Positions 53,536-61,329 of a stretch of 64,000 bases of DNA are shown piece after piece. The translations under genes and the position numbers were made by a program. Location: contig CALXOJ010000002.1 of the NCBI GenBank assembly GCA_944390005.1, positions 1-64,000 of the forward strand. The letters run 5' to 3'. Positions within the stretch are counted from its first letter, which is position 1. Every line of letters starts with the position of its first letter. Under the pieces are notes generated by a model. It was not told the DNA's origin. It saw only the letters and a list, made by a program, of their open reading frames with translations, and did not search any database. Source of the DNA: an uncultured Spirochaetota bacterium (GTDB lineage: Bacteria; Spirochaetota; Spirochaetia; JAFGXN01).

Positions 53536-54966
53536 ATGAATGCAAATCTTTTACCTTTAACCGTAGGCGGTTTATCTTTAGCGGTAAGCGGCTGCTATCT
53601 GAATAAAATGGCCGACAACCCTAATATTATTCTGATTATGGCAGATGATTTGGGTTTAAATGATTTAGGTGTTACCGGAAGCGATTATCATGAAACACCG
53701 AATTTAGATACTCTTGCAAAAGAGAGTATGGTTTTTACTAATGCCTATTCATCGGCACCCAATTCTGCGCCGAGTCGGGCTTGTTTGATGAGCGGATTGT
53801 ATACACCGCGGCATGGAGTCTATACGGTCAATCCGCCGGATCGAGGAGTGGACAGCAAGCGAAAATATATAGCAATTGCCAATAATGATACTCTCGAACC
53901 GAAGTTTAAGACAATCGCAGAAGAACTTAAAGATAATGGCTATAAGAATTGTCATATCGGTAAATGGCATTTAGGCAATATTGAAGATAAAACGGATCCG
54001 CTCAATCGAGGGTTCGATATTAATATCGGCGGGACTCATGCAGGTGCGCCGCAATCGCACTTTTTCCCTTACGCAGGCGATGCCGGCAGTGCTGAACGAT
54101 ATCCCGGATTGGAAAAAGGAACAGACAAAGAATATCTGACAGACCGACTTACGGACGAAGCGATTCGGTTTATTAAAAATGCCCGCTTAAAAAAACAGCC
54201 GTTTTTTTTGAATCTTTCCTATTTTGCGGTTCATTATCCGATTCAGGCGCCGGAAGATTTGGTGGAAAAATACAATAATAAACCGAAAGGAACCTATCAC
54301 AAAGATCCGATTTATGCGGCAATGACGGAAAGTCTTGATACCAATGTCGGACGGATTCTGGATGTCATTAAAAAATCAGGTTTAGATGAGAACACGGTTA
54401 TTATTTTTACCTCCGATAATGGAGGAGCAGAACCGACAACCGATAACTATCAGGTACGCGGCGGAAAAGGTGAGCCGTATGAAGGCGGAACAAGAGTTCC
54501 GTTATTCATACGTTGGGCAGGGAAAATCCAAAGCGGGACCACATGTGATATGCCTGTCAGCAATATCGACTTTTACCCGACGTTTTGTGCTTTTGCGGGA
54601 ATCAAACCGAGTCAGGCTGTTGACGGATTGGACTTAAGCGAAATTCTTCAGGGAGAGAAGGCGCCGACGGATCGTACTTTATTTTGGCATTTTCCGGCTT
54701 ATCTTGAATCGTATACCAATAACGGTCAGGATTTTCGAGCGTATCCGTATACATCTGTTCGTAAAGGAGATTGGAAATTGATTCGTGTTCATGAGACCGA
54801 TACTTCCGAACTGTATAATTTAAAGGAAGATCCTCTCGAAACAACGAATTTAGCGGCAGTCAACACAGAAAAAACACTGGAAATGGAAGGTCTGCTGTTC
54901 GGATGGATTAAAGAGGTTGGTGCGCCGATTCCAAGCGAGCCGAATCCGGATTATATTCCGCAGTGA
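53536..54966 (+). CDS. lipid-anchored Ser-type sulfatase
   Basis: 476 residues. N-terminus MNANLLPLTVGGLSLAVSGC gives a lipobox at SGC, so exported. Alkaline-phosphatase-fold sulfatase: NIILIMADDLGLNDLGVTGS with the metal Asp pair, formylglycine motif SAPSRACLMSG where the modified residue is Ser, HIGKWHLGN, and metal site IIFTSDNGGAEPTTDN. Ser-type enzymes need an anaerobic radical SAM maturase (anSME), which is not in the window. Substrate is probably a sulfated glycan. Start ATG 53536 is 6 bases after GGAGA. Noticeably more A+T-rich in third positions than neighbours, with few CGG/GCG codons, suggesting transfer. Confidence 0.88.
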   Translation: MNANLLPLTVGGLSLAVSGCYLNKMADNPNIILIMADDLGLNDLGVTGSDYHETPNLDTLAKESMVFTNAYSSAPNSAPSRACLMSGLYTPRHGVYTVNPPDRGVDSKRKYIAIANNDTLEPKFKTIAEELKDNGYKNCHIGKWHLGNIEDKTDPLNRGFDINIGGTHAGAPQSHFFPYAGDAGSAERYPGLEKGTDKEYLTDRLTDEAIRFIKNARLKKQPFFLNLSYFAVHYPIQAPEDLVEKYNNKPKGTYHKDPIYAAMTESLDTNVGRILDVIKKSGLDENTVIIFTSDNGGAEPTTDNYQVRGGKGEPYEGGTRVPLFIRWAGKIQSGTTCDMPVSNIDFYPTFCAFAGIKPSQAVDGLDLSEILQGEKAPTDRTLFWHFPAYLESYTNNGQDFRAYPYTSVRKGDWKLIRVHETDTSELYNLKEDPLETTNLAAVNTEKTLEMEGLLFGWIKEVGAPIPSEPNPDYIPQ

Positions 54967-55003
54967 CAGGAAAATCGATGCGAATTTTGCGGCAGAAATT
55001 GAA

Positions 55004-55609
55004 TTAACCGAAAAGCAGCTCTCTCATTCCCGTAAAAATCATTTGCGATGAAAGCGCTGCCAAAATCAGTGCTGTCAGTTTCGTTAAAATGTTGATTCCC
55101 CGTTTGCCCAAAATCCGTTCGAGGAAATCGGATAAAAGCAGCAGTGCGCCGATGAGAACACACGCAATCAGTTCGGAGATGATGTTAACCGCTGCCGTTT
55201 CGACTGTCCGCATTGCAGCGCTCTCTACCAACAGCGTTCCGATGGTTGCCGGTCCGATGATGATCGGGATTGAGAACGGCACCACCGAAACGTCTTCATC
55301 CGGACGAATTTGAGCGGCCGCAACCTTCCCCGAATTCAGCTGAACCGCCGTCAGGAACAGCAGCGCGCCGGCGCCGATTCGAAACGCATCGACAGTGATT
55401 CCGAAGAGTGAAAAAAGCATTTTTCCAAAAAAGAGAATGATCAGATTGATAACAATGATAGAAACGGTGATTTTAACCGCCAGCTTCCGCTGTGCGTTTT
55501 TTTCCATATCACTTGTCATTGTCAGAAACATTGACAGCGCAAAAAACGGCGTCATAATGAAAAAATATTGAATCGATTTTGCAATAATTCCGGAGATAAA
55601 GGTTTCCAT
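55004..55609 (-). CDS. MarC-family integral membrane protein
   Basis: 201 residues, six membrane helices, no soluble domain. MarC/NAAT family pattern with PFSIPIIIGPATIGTLLVES (GP-rich loop between helices) and ITVDAFRIGAGALLFLTAV. Function in bacteria unclear; not an established antibiotic pump. METFISG start at 55609 is used because the longer frame lies upstream of the TATAAT box. Divergent from the phosphatase gene. Confidence 0.85.
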   Translation of the reverse strand: METFISGIIAKSIQYFFIMTPFFALSMFLTMTSDMEKNAQRKLAVKITVSIIVINLIILFFGKMLFSLFGITVDAFRIGAGALLFLTAVQLNSGKVAAAQIRPDEDVSVVPFSIPIIIGPATIGTLLVESAAMRTVETAAVNIISELIACVLIGALLLLSDFLERILGKRGINILTKLTALILAALSSQMIFTGMRELLFG

Positions 55610-55615
55610 GCAATT

Positions 55616-55644
55616 ATTATACATAAAAATCGGAAAGAACGAAA
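55616..55644 (-). promoter_or_regulatory. marC promoter, leaderless type
   Basis: Minus strand TATAAT (55616-55621) ends 6 bases before ATG 55609. The -35 (TTTCGT at 55639-55644, spacer 17) is weak. Confidence 0.5.
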
Positions 55645-55652
55645 GAAAGGGA

Positions 55653-55681
55653 TTGCGAATTTTGAGAAGTAGTGTCATAAT
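55653..55681 (+). promoter_or_regulatory. promoter of the 55687 gene, leaderless type
   Basis: TTGCGA (55653-55658), 17-base spacer, CATAAT (55676-55681), 5 bases to ATG 55687. Confidence 0.6.
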
Positions 55682-55686
55682 CGGGT

Positions 55687-56625
55687 ATGAAAAAAATTCA
55701 TTTTATAGAAACGATCGTTTGCGTACTGATGCTTTCCTGCGTCTCTGCTCAAAAAACCGCTTCCTATTATGCGGCGGCTGAAGCGCTGCCGTATGTCAAA
55801 AATAGCCGCGATACACAGCTGAAACAAACCGACATCGTTCCGCTGATCCTGAGCCACTTTGAGGACAGCGAACGTCGTCCGAAGGCGCTCGTCATCAACT
55901 ACGACGGCTGCCGCATCGATTTGCTGCCGTTTTTGGATGCCGAAACGTCAGCGGTTTTTTCAAACGCTTCCGACGGCGGCTTTTACCTCATGTTTACCGG
56001 CGGTGAAGACGGCTGTCTGCAGAACACGCGGACGGCGCCCGGCTTTACGACTCAGTTTACGGGAAAGTGGGCGTTGGAAGAGGGCGGTCACGGCGTTTTC
56101 AATAACGGACTTCTGAAAAAAGACGAACCGCGCACGCACTTTGTCCGTCTGGCGGAAAAAGGGTACGCAACCGCGTTTCATTTTTTGTGGGGCGCATATG
56201 GATCCATTTTTGCAAACGACCGCCGTTATGCGGAGAAAAACGGGCTGCCGGTTGAATGGAACCGTTGCCGTCCGAAAGGCGAAGCGCGGAAAAATCCCGA
56301 TGAGGCGTTGATGCGTGAGGTTATTGACCGGCTGTCAGTCGAAGGCGAGGGGGAAGTTGATTTTCTGACTTGCATTTTCGAAAACACCGATTTGGCAGGT
56401 CACCACTACGGTTTTTCACCCGACGAAGAACGCTATCGGGAGGCTTTGTTGGAAATTGACGGTTATGCGCGGAAGATTATCGAAACTGTCAAAAATCGAA
56501 GCACTTACGCTTCCGAAGACTGGTTGATTCTCATTTCTACCGATCACGGCGGCCGCAATTTGACACACGGCGCGCAGAGCGTTTATGAACGGACGATTTG
56601 GATTTCGTCAAATCGTCCGCTGTAA
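55687..56625 (+). CDS. exported alkaline-phosphatase-superfamily (nucleotide pyrophosphatase-like) protein
   Basis: 312 residues. Signal peptide MKKIHFIETIVCVLMLSC, probably lipid-anchored at the Cys (imperfect lipobox, as common in spirochaetes). Metal-binding pattern of the phosphodiesterase/NPP branch: ALVINYDGCRIDLLPFL (metal Asp), TAPGFTTQFTGKWALE with the nucleophile Thr region, NTDLAGHHYGFSPDE (Asp and His ligands), and ILISTDHGGRNLTHG (Asp-His). All expected ligands are visible. It likely hydrolyses a phosphodiester or phosphate monoester outside the cytoplasm. Substrate unknown. Confidence 0.82.
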   Translation: MKKIHFIETIVCVLMLSCVSAQKTASYYAAAEALPYVKNSRDTQLKQTDIVPLILSHFEDSERRPKALVINYDGCRIDLLPFLDAETSAVFSNASDGGFYLMFTGGEDGCLQNTRTAPGFTTQFTGKWALEEGGHGVFNNGLLKKDEPRTHFVRLAEKGYATAFHFLWGAYGSIFANDRRYAEKNGLPVEWNRCRPKGEARKNPDEALMREVIDRLSVEGEGEVDFLTCIFENTDLAGHHYGFSPDEERYREALLEIDGYARKIIETVKNRSTYASEDWLILISTDHGGRNLTHGAQSVYERTIWISSNRPL

Positions 56626-56657
56626 AGGTAAGCGCTTTTGCCGACCGCCGTTGAATC

Positions 56658-57341
56658 TTAAAACACAATGAAAACGGCGTCGACGATGCGCGCGTAAGGA
56701 TAAAAGTCCGACGGCGGCAGCAGCACGCCCCAAACGGAAAAAATATCGCCGCGGTCCGTATTAAACGCTTTACTCATTTGATCGGAACGGAGGGTGATTT
56801 CAATCCCCGATTTACACTTTACTACAGGATAGTATTCGTAATCGTTCTTTTTTGCAGTCAAAACGATGCGTTGGTTGGCAAACTGTTCGATATAAGATTC
56901 CAGTTCTTCTTCGGCTGTAAAAAGAGTTTCGGCAGGAATTTCAAGCGTTTCATTATCGGCGTCGTAAACCGTCAAAGATTTGTCGCTGATAAACGATTTC
57001 ACTTTTGTTTCGCCCGTAGGCGTTCCTTCGGCAGCAGGCTTTTTCTGTTCGGCAGCGAAGCGGCGCACCGTTTCAACGGGCAATTCCAACAACTCGGCAG
57101 CCTTTTTGATTTTTTCATCATCAGTCAGCTCAAGAGCGGATTCCGGAACGGATTCGCCGTCGTCGGGCGTTTTCAACTCTTCAGTCATAATCAGAAACAA
57201 CTCGCTTAAATTGCGGCGGGCCTCTTTGAGGTTTCGTTGAGTTTCCTCGTCAATCGAATCGGTTGTTTCGTCGGAGATTTCTTGCGTAAATCCGTTGAAG
57301 CAAAACAGCGTTGTTAAAAAAATTAAAAAAACCTTTTTCAT
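56658..57341 (-). CDS. exported protein of unknown function
   Basis: 227 residues. Signal peptide MKKVFLIFLTTLFCFNGFTQ, cleavable. An acidic helical first third (ETQRNLKEARRNLSELFLIM), then KSFISDKSLTVYDADNETLE and a C-terminal beta part (QRIVLTAKKNDYEYYPVV, ARIVDAVFIVF). No recognised family. Leaderless promoter. Confidence 0.7.
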   Translation of the reverse strand: MKKVFLIFLTTLFCFNGFTQEISDETTDSIDEETQRNLKEARRNLSELFLIMTEELKTPDDGESVPESALELTDDEKIKKAAELLELPVETVRRFAAEQKKPAAEGTPTGETKVKSFISDKSLTVYDADNETLEIPAETLFTAEEELESYIEQFANQRIVLTAKKNDYEYYPVVKCKSGIEITLRSDQMSKAFNTDRGDIFSVWGVLLPPSDFYPYARIVDAVFIVF

Positions 57342-57347
57342 GCGTCC

Positions 57348-57375
57348 ATTATATCGGAAAATTCAGAAAAAGCAA
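57348..57375 (-). promoter_or_regulatory. promoter of the 56658 gene, leaderless type
   Basis: Minus strand TTGCTT (57370-57375), 16-base spacer, TATAAT (57348-57353), 6 bases to ATG 57341. Confidence 0.65.
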
Positions 57376-57403
57376 GCGAAAAAGGTTTTTGGCTTCAATC
57401 CCT

Positions 57404-57409
57404 TAAAAT
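57404..57409 (+). promoter_or_regulatory. -10 box of the former tex gene
   Basis: TAAAAT ending 6 bases before ATG 57416, the same layout as the other leaderless genes here. No convincing -35 at 16-18 bases. Confidence 0.4.
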
Positions 57410-57415
57410 AGGGGC

Positions 57416-58552
57416 ATGATTGAATTGAAGCACATCATGAAGACGGCGGCTGAGTTGGAGGTGCGTTCCGCTCAGGTGGAGGCTGTCGGAAAATTGTTGG
57501 AAGAAGGGGCGACTGTTCCGTTTATTGCCCGTTACCGAAAGGAAGCGACCGGTATGACGGCCACCGCCGGCATCGGCACCAACCTCTATCTGTGTAAAAT
57601 TGCGATGGATATCGAAGCGAAACATACCGCTGCCGACGGCGACGGCGTGCGCATTGCCGAGCTGGATGAGATGAGTTACCGGCAAAAACTGTGGACGCAC
57701 CGGCCGCTGACCGATTTCTGGCGCATCGGGAAAGGATATGCGCGGAAGCTGGAAGCGCACCGGCTTTACACGATGGGTGATATTGCCCGCTGTTATTTGG
57801 GCAAAGAAAACGAGTATTATAATGAAGATTTTCTTTATAAACTGTTCGGGGTGAATGCCGAACTGCTCATCGACCACGCCTGGGGCATCGAACCGTGTAC
57901 GATGGCCGATATCAAATCGTACCGTCCGGAAAGCAGCAGTCTGGCATCGGGGCAGGTGCTTCAGTCGCCTTACTCCAACGAAAAAGCGCGGCTGGTGCTG
58001 CGTGAAATGACGGAGGCGGCCGCCTTCGACCTGACCGAAAAGGATCTGACAACCGACCAGCTGGTGCTGACCGTCGGCTACGATATCGAAAACCTGACCG
58101 ATCCCGAACGGCGCGACGGGTACCGGGGGGAGGTGACCGTCGACCCGTACGGCCGCCGGATTCCGAAACCGGCGCACGGCACGGCCAATCTGGAGCGGCA
58201 CACCGCGTCGGCCAAACGGATGACGGAGGCGGCGCTGGCTCTCTACGACCGCATCACCGACAAAACGCTGACCGTCCGCCGTTTAAACCTTTCGGTTAAC
58301 CGGCTGCTGCCCGAAAGCGAATCGGAACGTCCGGCACTGCCGCTGCAGCCCGACCTGTTTTGCGATATCGATGCCGTTCGGGCGGCGGAAGAGGCGGCGC
58401 GGGCGGAACGGGAAAAGGAGAAAAATCTGCAAAAGGCGGCGGTTGCCGTCCGGCAGCGTTTCGGAAAAAATGCCCTTCTGAAAGGCAGCAGTCTGGAAGA
58501 GGGGGCGACGGCGCGCGAGCGCAACCGCCAAATCGGGGGGCACAAAGCGTGA
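57416..58552 (+). CDS. chimeric ORF: Tex N-terminus fused to truncated Y-family DNA polymerase
   Basis: 378 residues from two genes. Residues 1-46 are the start of the RNA-binding transcription accessory protein Tex (VGKLLEEGATVPFIARYRKE). From about residue 47 the protein is the C-terminal two thirds of a clostridial-type UmuC/DinB Y-family polymerase: TATAGIGTNLYLCKIAMDIE, RIAELDEMSYRQKLWTHRPL, YNEDFLYKLFGVNAELLIDH, KARLVLREMTEAAAFDL, HGTANLERHTASAKRM. The palm residues before this point, including the catalytic Asp/Glu sets at the usual N-terminus and SIDE motif, are missing, so it cannot polymerise. Thumb and little-finger domains are complete. Third positions are much richer in G+C than in the spirochaete genes. 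The YolD-like partner gene overlaps by 4 bases. Confidence 0.88.
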   Translation: MIELKHIMKTAAELEVRSAQVEAVGKLLEEGATVPFIARYRKEATGMTATAGIGTNLYLCKIAMDIEAKHTAADGDGVRIAELDEMSYRQKLWTHRPLTDFWRIGKGYARKLEAHRLYTMGDIARCYLGKENEYYNEDFLYKLFGVNAELLIDHAWGIEPCTMADIKSYRPESSSLASGQVLQSPYSNEKARLVLREMTEAAAFDLTEKDLTTDQLVLTVGYDIENLTDPERRDGYRGEVTVDPYGRRIPKPAHGTANLERHTASAKRMTEAALALYDRITDKTLTVRRLNLSVNRLLPESESERPALPLQPDLFCDIDAVRAAEEAARAEREKEKNLQKAAVAVRQRFGKNALLKGSSLEEGATARERNRQIGGHKA

Positions 58553-58959
58553 AACCGTTTCCTTATGAAGAGATTCTCAATCTCGGTCCGCCGCAGTCGG
58601 GCAAGCATCCGAAAATGGCCGTTGCCGACCGTGCCGCGCAGTTTGCCCCTTTTTCCGCGCTGACCGGTCACGGCGCCGCGCTGACCGAAACGGCCCGCCT
58701 GACCGAACGGCGCTGCGGCCGCGACGACGACATTGCGGTTGAAATCGACCGCACCCTTGAGAGTCTGCGCCGGCGGATCGCTCTGCGGCCGGCCGTCACC
58801 GTCGCCTTTTTTGTGCCCGACGAACGCAAAGAGGGCGGGCGCACGGTTACCTCATCGGGGCGTTTGAAACGCATCGATGAGGAAGCCGGCTGCCTGATTC
58901 TCGAAAGCGGGCGGCGGATCGCGGTGGGGGACATCGTGCGGCTGGAAGAGGGGGAGTGA
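58549..58959 (+). CDS. YolD-like protein, partner of Y-family polymerase
   Basis: 136 residues. MADRAAQF-type block is VADRAAQFAPFSALTGHGAA, followed by ETARLTERRCGRDDDIAVEI and VAFFVPDERKEGGRTVTSSG, the layout of the YolD-like proteins that accompany polymerase IV/V genes on Firmicutes plasmids and conjugative elements. Start GTG 58549 overlaps the polymerase stop (GTGA), as in intact pairs. Intact although its polymerase is truncated. High-GC codon use like the chimera. Function of the family in translesion synthesis control is only partly known. Confidence 0.85.
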   Translation: MKPFPYEEILNLGPPQSGKHPKMAVADRAAQFAPFSALTGHGAALTETARLTERRCGRDDDIAVEIDRTLESLRRRIALRPAVTVAFFVPDERKEGGRTVTSSGRLKRIDEEAGCLILESGRRIAVGDIVRLEEGE

Positions 58960-59144
58960 GACGGCCTGTTTCGACAATAGATATTTTTCTTTTTTCCGAA
59001 AGAAAAACCGGAATTGCCGATTGTGTTTTTTTTGTTATTGGACTCATTGAAACATCCTGAAATAAAATGAATCTTTAGCTTGTACCCCTCCATCCATTTG
59101 TTAAGTGTTCGGCAAAGATAAATATTTAATGTTTCCCGTTCTTC

Positions 59145-59183
59145 GTGTCGAAATCATACTATAGATTTAAATTTAATCGACAC
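59145..59183 (+). promoter_or_regulatory. inverted repeat upstream of hsdM, candidate operator
   Basis: Perfect 7-base inverted repeat GTGTCGA (59145-59151) and TCGACAC (59177-59183), separated by 25 A+T-rich bases containing possible -10 sequences (TACTATAGAT). It ends 13 bases before the hsdM ATG. An operator or an element boundary are both possible. Confidence 0.4.
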
Positions 59184-59196
59184 CGGGATAATATAA

Positions 59197-61329
59197 ATGA
59201 GAGAAAAGTATTTTTACGAAGTAATGTTTGATGATACGTCCATTGACGTAAGCAAGGAAGTCGGATTGGTCTGGTCCATTGCCAACTCGCTCCGTGGTGC
59301 CTATACCTCGGATAAATATAAGGACGTTATTATCCCCATGGTCATCATCCGCCGGTTTGAGTGCGCTTTGGAGGAAACCAAAGATGCAGTTGTGGCAAAG
59401 TACAAGCAGAACCCTAACCTCCCAGCTGCGCTTCTTTGCCAGGTGTCCAAATATCCCTTTTACAACACCAATGAATTTACCCTGAAACGCCTTCTGGATG
59501 ACAGCGACAGCATTGCGTCCAACCTCAAGTCTTACATTGAAGGCTTTTCTGCTAACATCCAGTTGATTCTGGAAAAGCTGCTGAAATTCAGCACCCAGAT
59601 CGACAAAATGGATAAGAGCAACCGTCTTTACAGCGTGGTGAAAAAGTTCTCTGAACTGGATTTGTACCCCACCCATGTAGACAGCATGAAGATGGGCTAC
59701 ATTTTCGAGGATATTATCCGTCGTTTTTCTGAAAACGCCGAGGCCGGTGATCACTATACGCCCCGTGAAGTGATTCGTCTAATGGTCAATGTACTGCTGG
59801 CAGAGGGCTGCAATGATCTGCTGACCGATGAGGGCAAGATCGCAACCGTACTGGACGCTGCCTGTGGTTCGGGTGGTATGCTGTCCACTACCTATGATTT
59901 CCTGCGCCGCAAAAATCCCTATGTGGATGTGCGCTTGTTTGGACAGGAAATCAACCCCGAATCCTACGCCATTTGTCTGGCGGATATGCTCATCAAAGGC
60001 CAGGATGTGAAAAACATTATGGGTGATGAGGAGGCCAACACCCTGAAAACGGACTGCTTCCCGGATCAGAAGATGCGGCTGGTGATTATGAATCCCCCGT
60101 TTGGTACACCCTGGGGAGGCAAAGATGCACCGGAAGGACAAGAGAAGAAAGTCCGTGAGGAAAACAAGAAGGGCGGACGGTTTGAGCACGGTCTTCCTGG
60201 AACCGGTGACGCCCAGCTGCTGTTCATGCAGCACGCCATCAATAAGCTGGATGAGAAAAACGGGCGTGCAGCGATTATTACCAATGGTTCGCCTCTTTTC
60301 TCCGGCGGAACCACCAGCGGTGAAAGCCAGATTCGGCGTTGGATGCTGGAGGAAGATTTAATTGAAGCCATCATTGCCCTGCCTACCCAGCTTTTCTATA
60401 ACACCGATATCGGTATTTATATCTTCATCCTATCCCGCAACAAGCGACCCGACCGCCGTGGAAAGGTGCAGCTCATCAATGCGGTAGATATGTGGAAACC
60501 CCTGCGCAAATCTTTGGGCAAAAAGCGCCGTGAAATCGACCGGGATAGCATGGTAAAAATCACCGAGCTGTACTCCAACTTTGAGGAAAACCAGTACTGC
60601 AAGATTTTCCCCAACGAGGAGTTTATGTACAAGGAGTATGCGGTTTATCAGCCGTTGCAGCGCCGGGGTATGCTGGATGCGGAGAGCATCGAGCGGCTGC
60701 GGACCAGCAGCTACTTCACCAGCAACTCCAGTATTTTCAATGAGACGGATTTTGAGCAGTTGAAAGAGATGAACCCCCGCAGTGCTGCCGACGAGAAGAA
60801 ATACCAGAAATATCTGGCGGGCCAGCAGTTTGTGGCGGATGTGTTGGCCATTCTGGAGACCAACTGTTCTGACCAGGTGTTTATGGATTATGGCGAGTTT
60901 GAAAAGTATCTGAAATCTCTGCTGGGCAAGGTTGAGGGAATGTCTGCCAGCCGGTTGACCGGCATTGCCATGGTGCTGGCGGTGATGGACAAAACTGCTG
61001 TGGTTCAGAAAGATCGCAAGGGCGAAATAATCAAGGACACTACCACTAAGGACACCGAGATCATCAAGCTCACCCAGGACCCGGAGAAATATTTTGAGGC
61101 GGAAGTATATCCCCATGTACCGGATGCTATCTGGGCCTATGAATTTGACCCGGAGAAAAAGGAGAGCGCTACCAATAAAGAAAAACTGGGCGCAGAGTTC
61201 CCGTTTACACGATTCTTTTACAAGTACAAGGAGCCGGAAAAGGCAGATGATCTGCTGGCACAGTTTATGGAACTGGAAAAATCCCTCTCCGAAAAAATTG
61301 CAGCCTTGCAGGAAAGCGAGGGAGTGTAA
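59197..61329 (+). CDS. hsdM: type I restriction-modification methyltransferase subunit
   Basis: 710 residues. N-terminal helical HsdM domain, S-adenosylmethionine site VLDAACGSGGMLSTTYDF near 220, catalytic NPPF in VIMNPPFGTPWGG near 298, AAIITNGSPLFSGGTTSGE. The extra C-terminal 150 residues (long for HsdM) match the HsdS-interacting tails of clostridial type I systems. Makes N6-methyladenine at the sequence read by HsdS, protecting host DNA. Codon use (CTG, GGC, CAG-rich) is unlike the upstream spirochaete genes. No Shine-Dalgarno before ATG. TAATG overlap with hsdS. Confidence 0.94.
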   Translation: MREKYFYEVMFDDTSIDVSKEVGLVWSIANSLRGAYTSDKYKDVIIPMVIIRRFECALEETKDAVVAKYKQNPNLPAALLCQVSKYPFYNTNEFTLKRLLDDSDSIASNLKSYIEGFSANIQLILEKLLKFSTQIDKMDKSNRLYSVVKKFSELDLYPTHVDSMKMGYIFEDIIRRFSENAEAGDHYTPREVIRLMVNVLLAEGCNDLLTDEGKIATVLDAACGSGGMLSTTYDFLRRKNPYVDVRLFGQEINPESYAICLADMLIKGQDVKNIMGDEEANTLKTDCFPDQKMRLVIMNPPFGTPWGGKDAPEGQEKKVREENKKGGRFEHGLPGTGDAQLLFMQHAINKLDEKNGRAAIITNGSPLFSGGTTSGESQIRRWMLEEDLIEAIIALPTQLFYNTDIGIYIFILSRNKRPDRRGKVQLINAVDMWKPLRKSLGKKRREIDRDSMVKITELYSNFEENQYCKIFPNEEFMYKEYAVYQPLQRRGMLDAESIERLRTSSYFTSNSSIFNETDFEQLKEMNPRSAADEKKYQKYLAGQQFVADVLAILETNCSDQVFMDYGEFEKYLKSLLGKVEGMSASRLTGIAMVLAVMDKTAVVQKDRKGEIIKDTTTKDTEIIKLTQDPEKYFEAEVYPHVPDAIWAYEFDPEKKESATNKEKLGAEFPFTRFFYKYKEPEKADDLLAQFMELEKSLSEKIAALQESEGV

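Noticed and set aside
53536-54966. Sulfatase as alkaline phosphatase
   Set aside because: The S-x-P-S-R motif and downstream ACLMSG are sulfatase-specific.
57395-58201. 268-codon frame opposite the Tex-polymerase chimera
   Set aside because: Shadow of a G+C-rich gene; the forward frame carries recognisable Tex and polymerase motifs.
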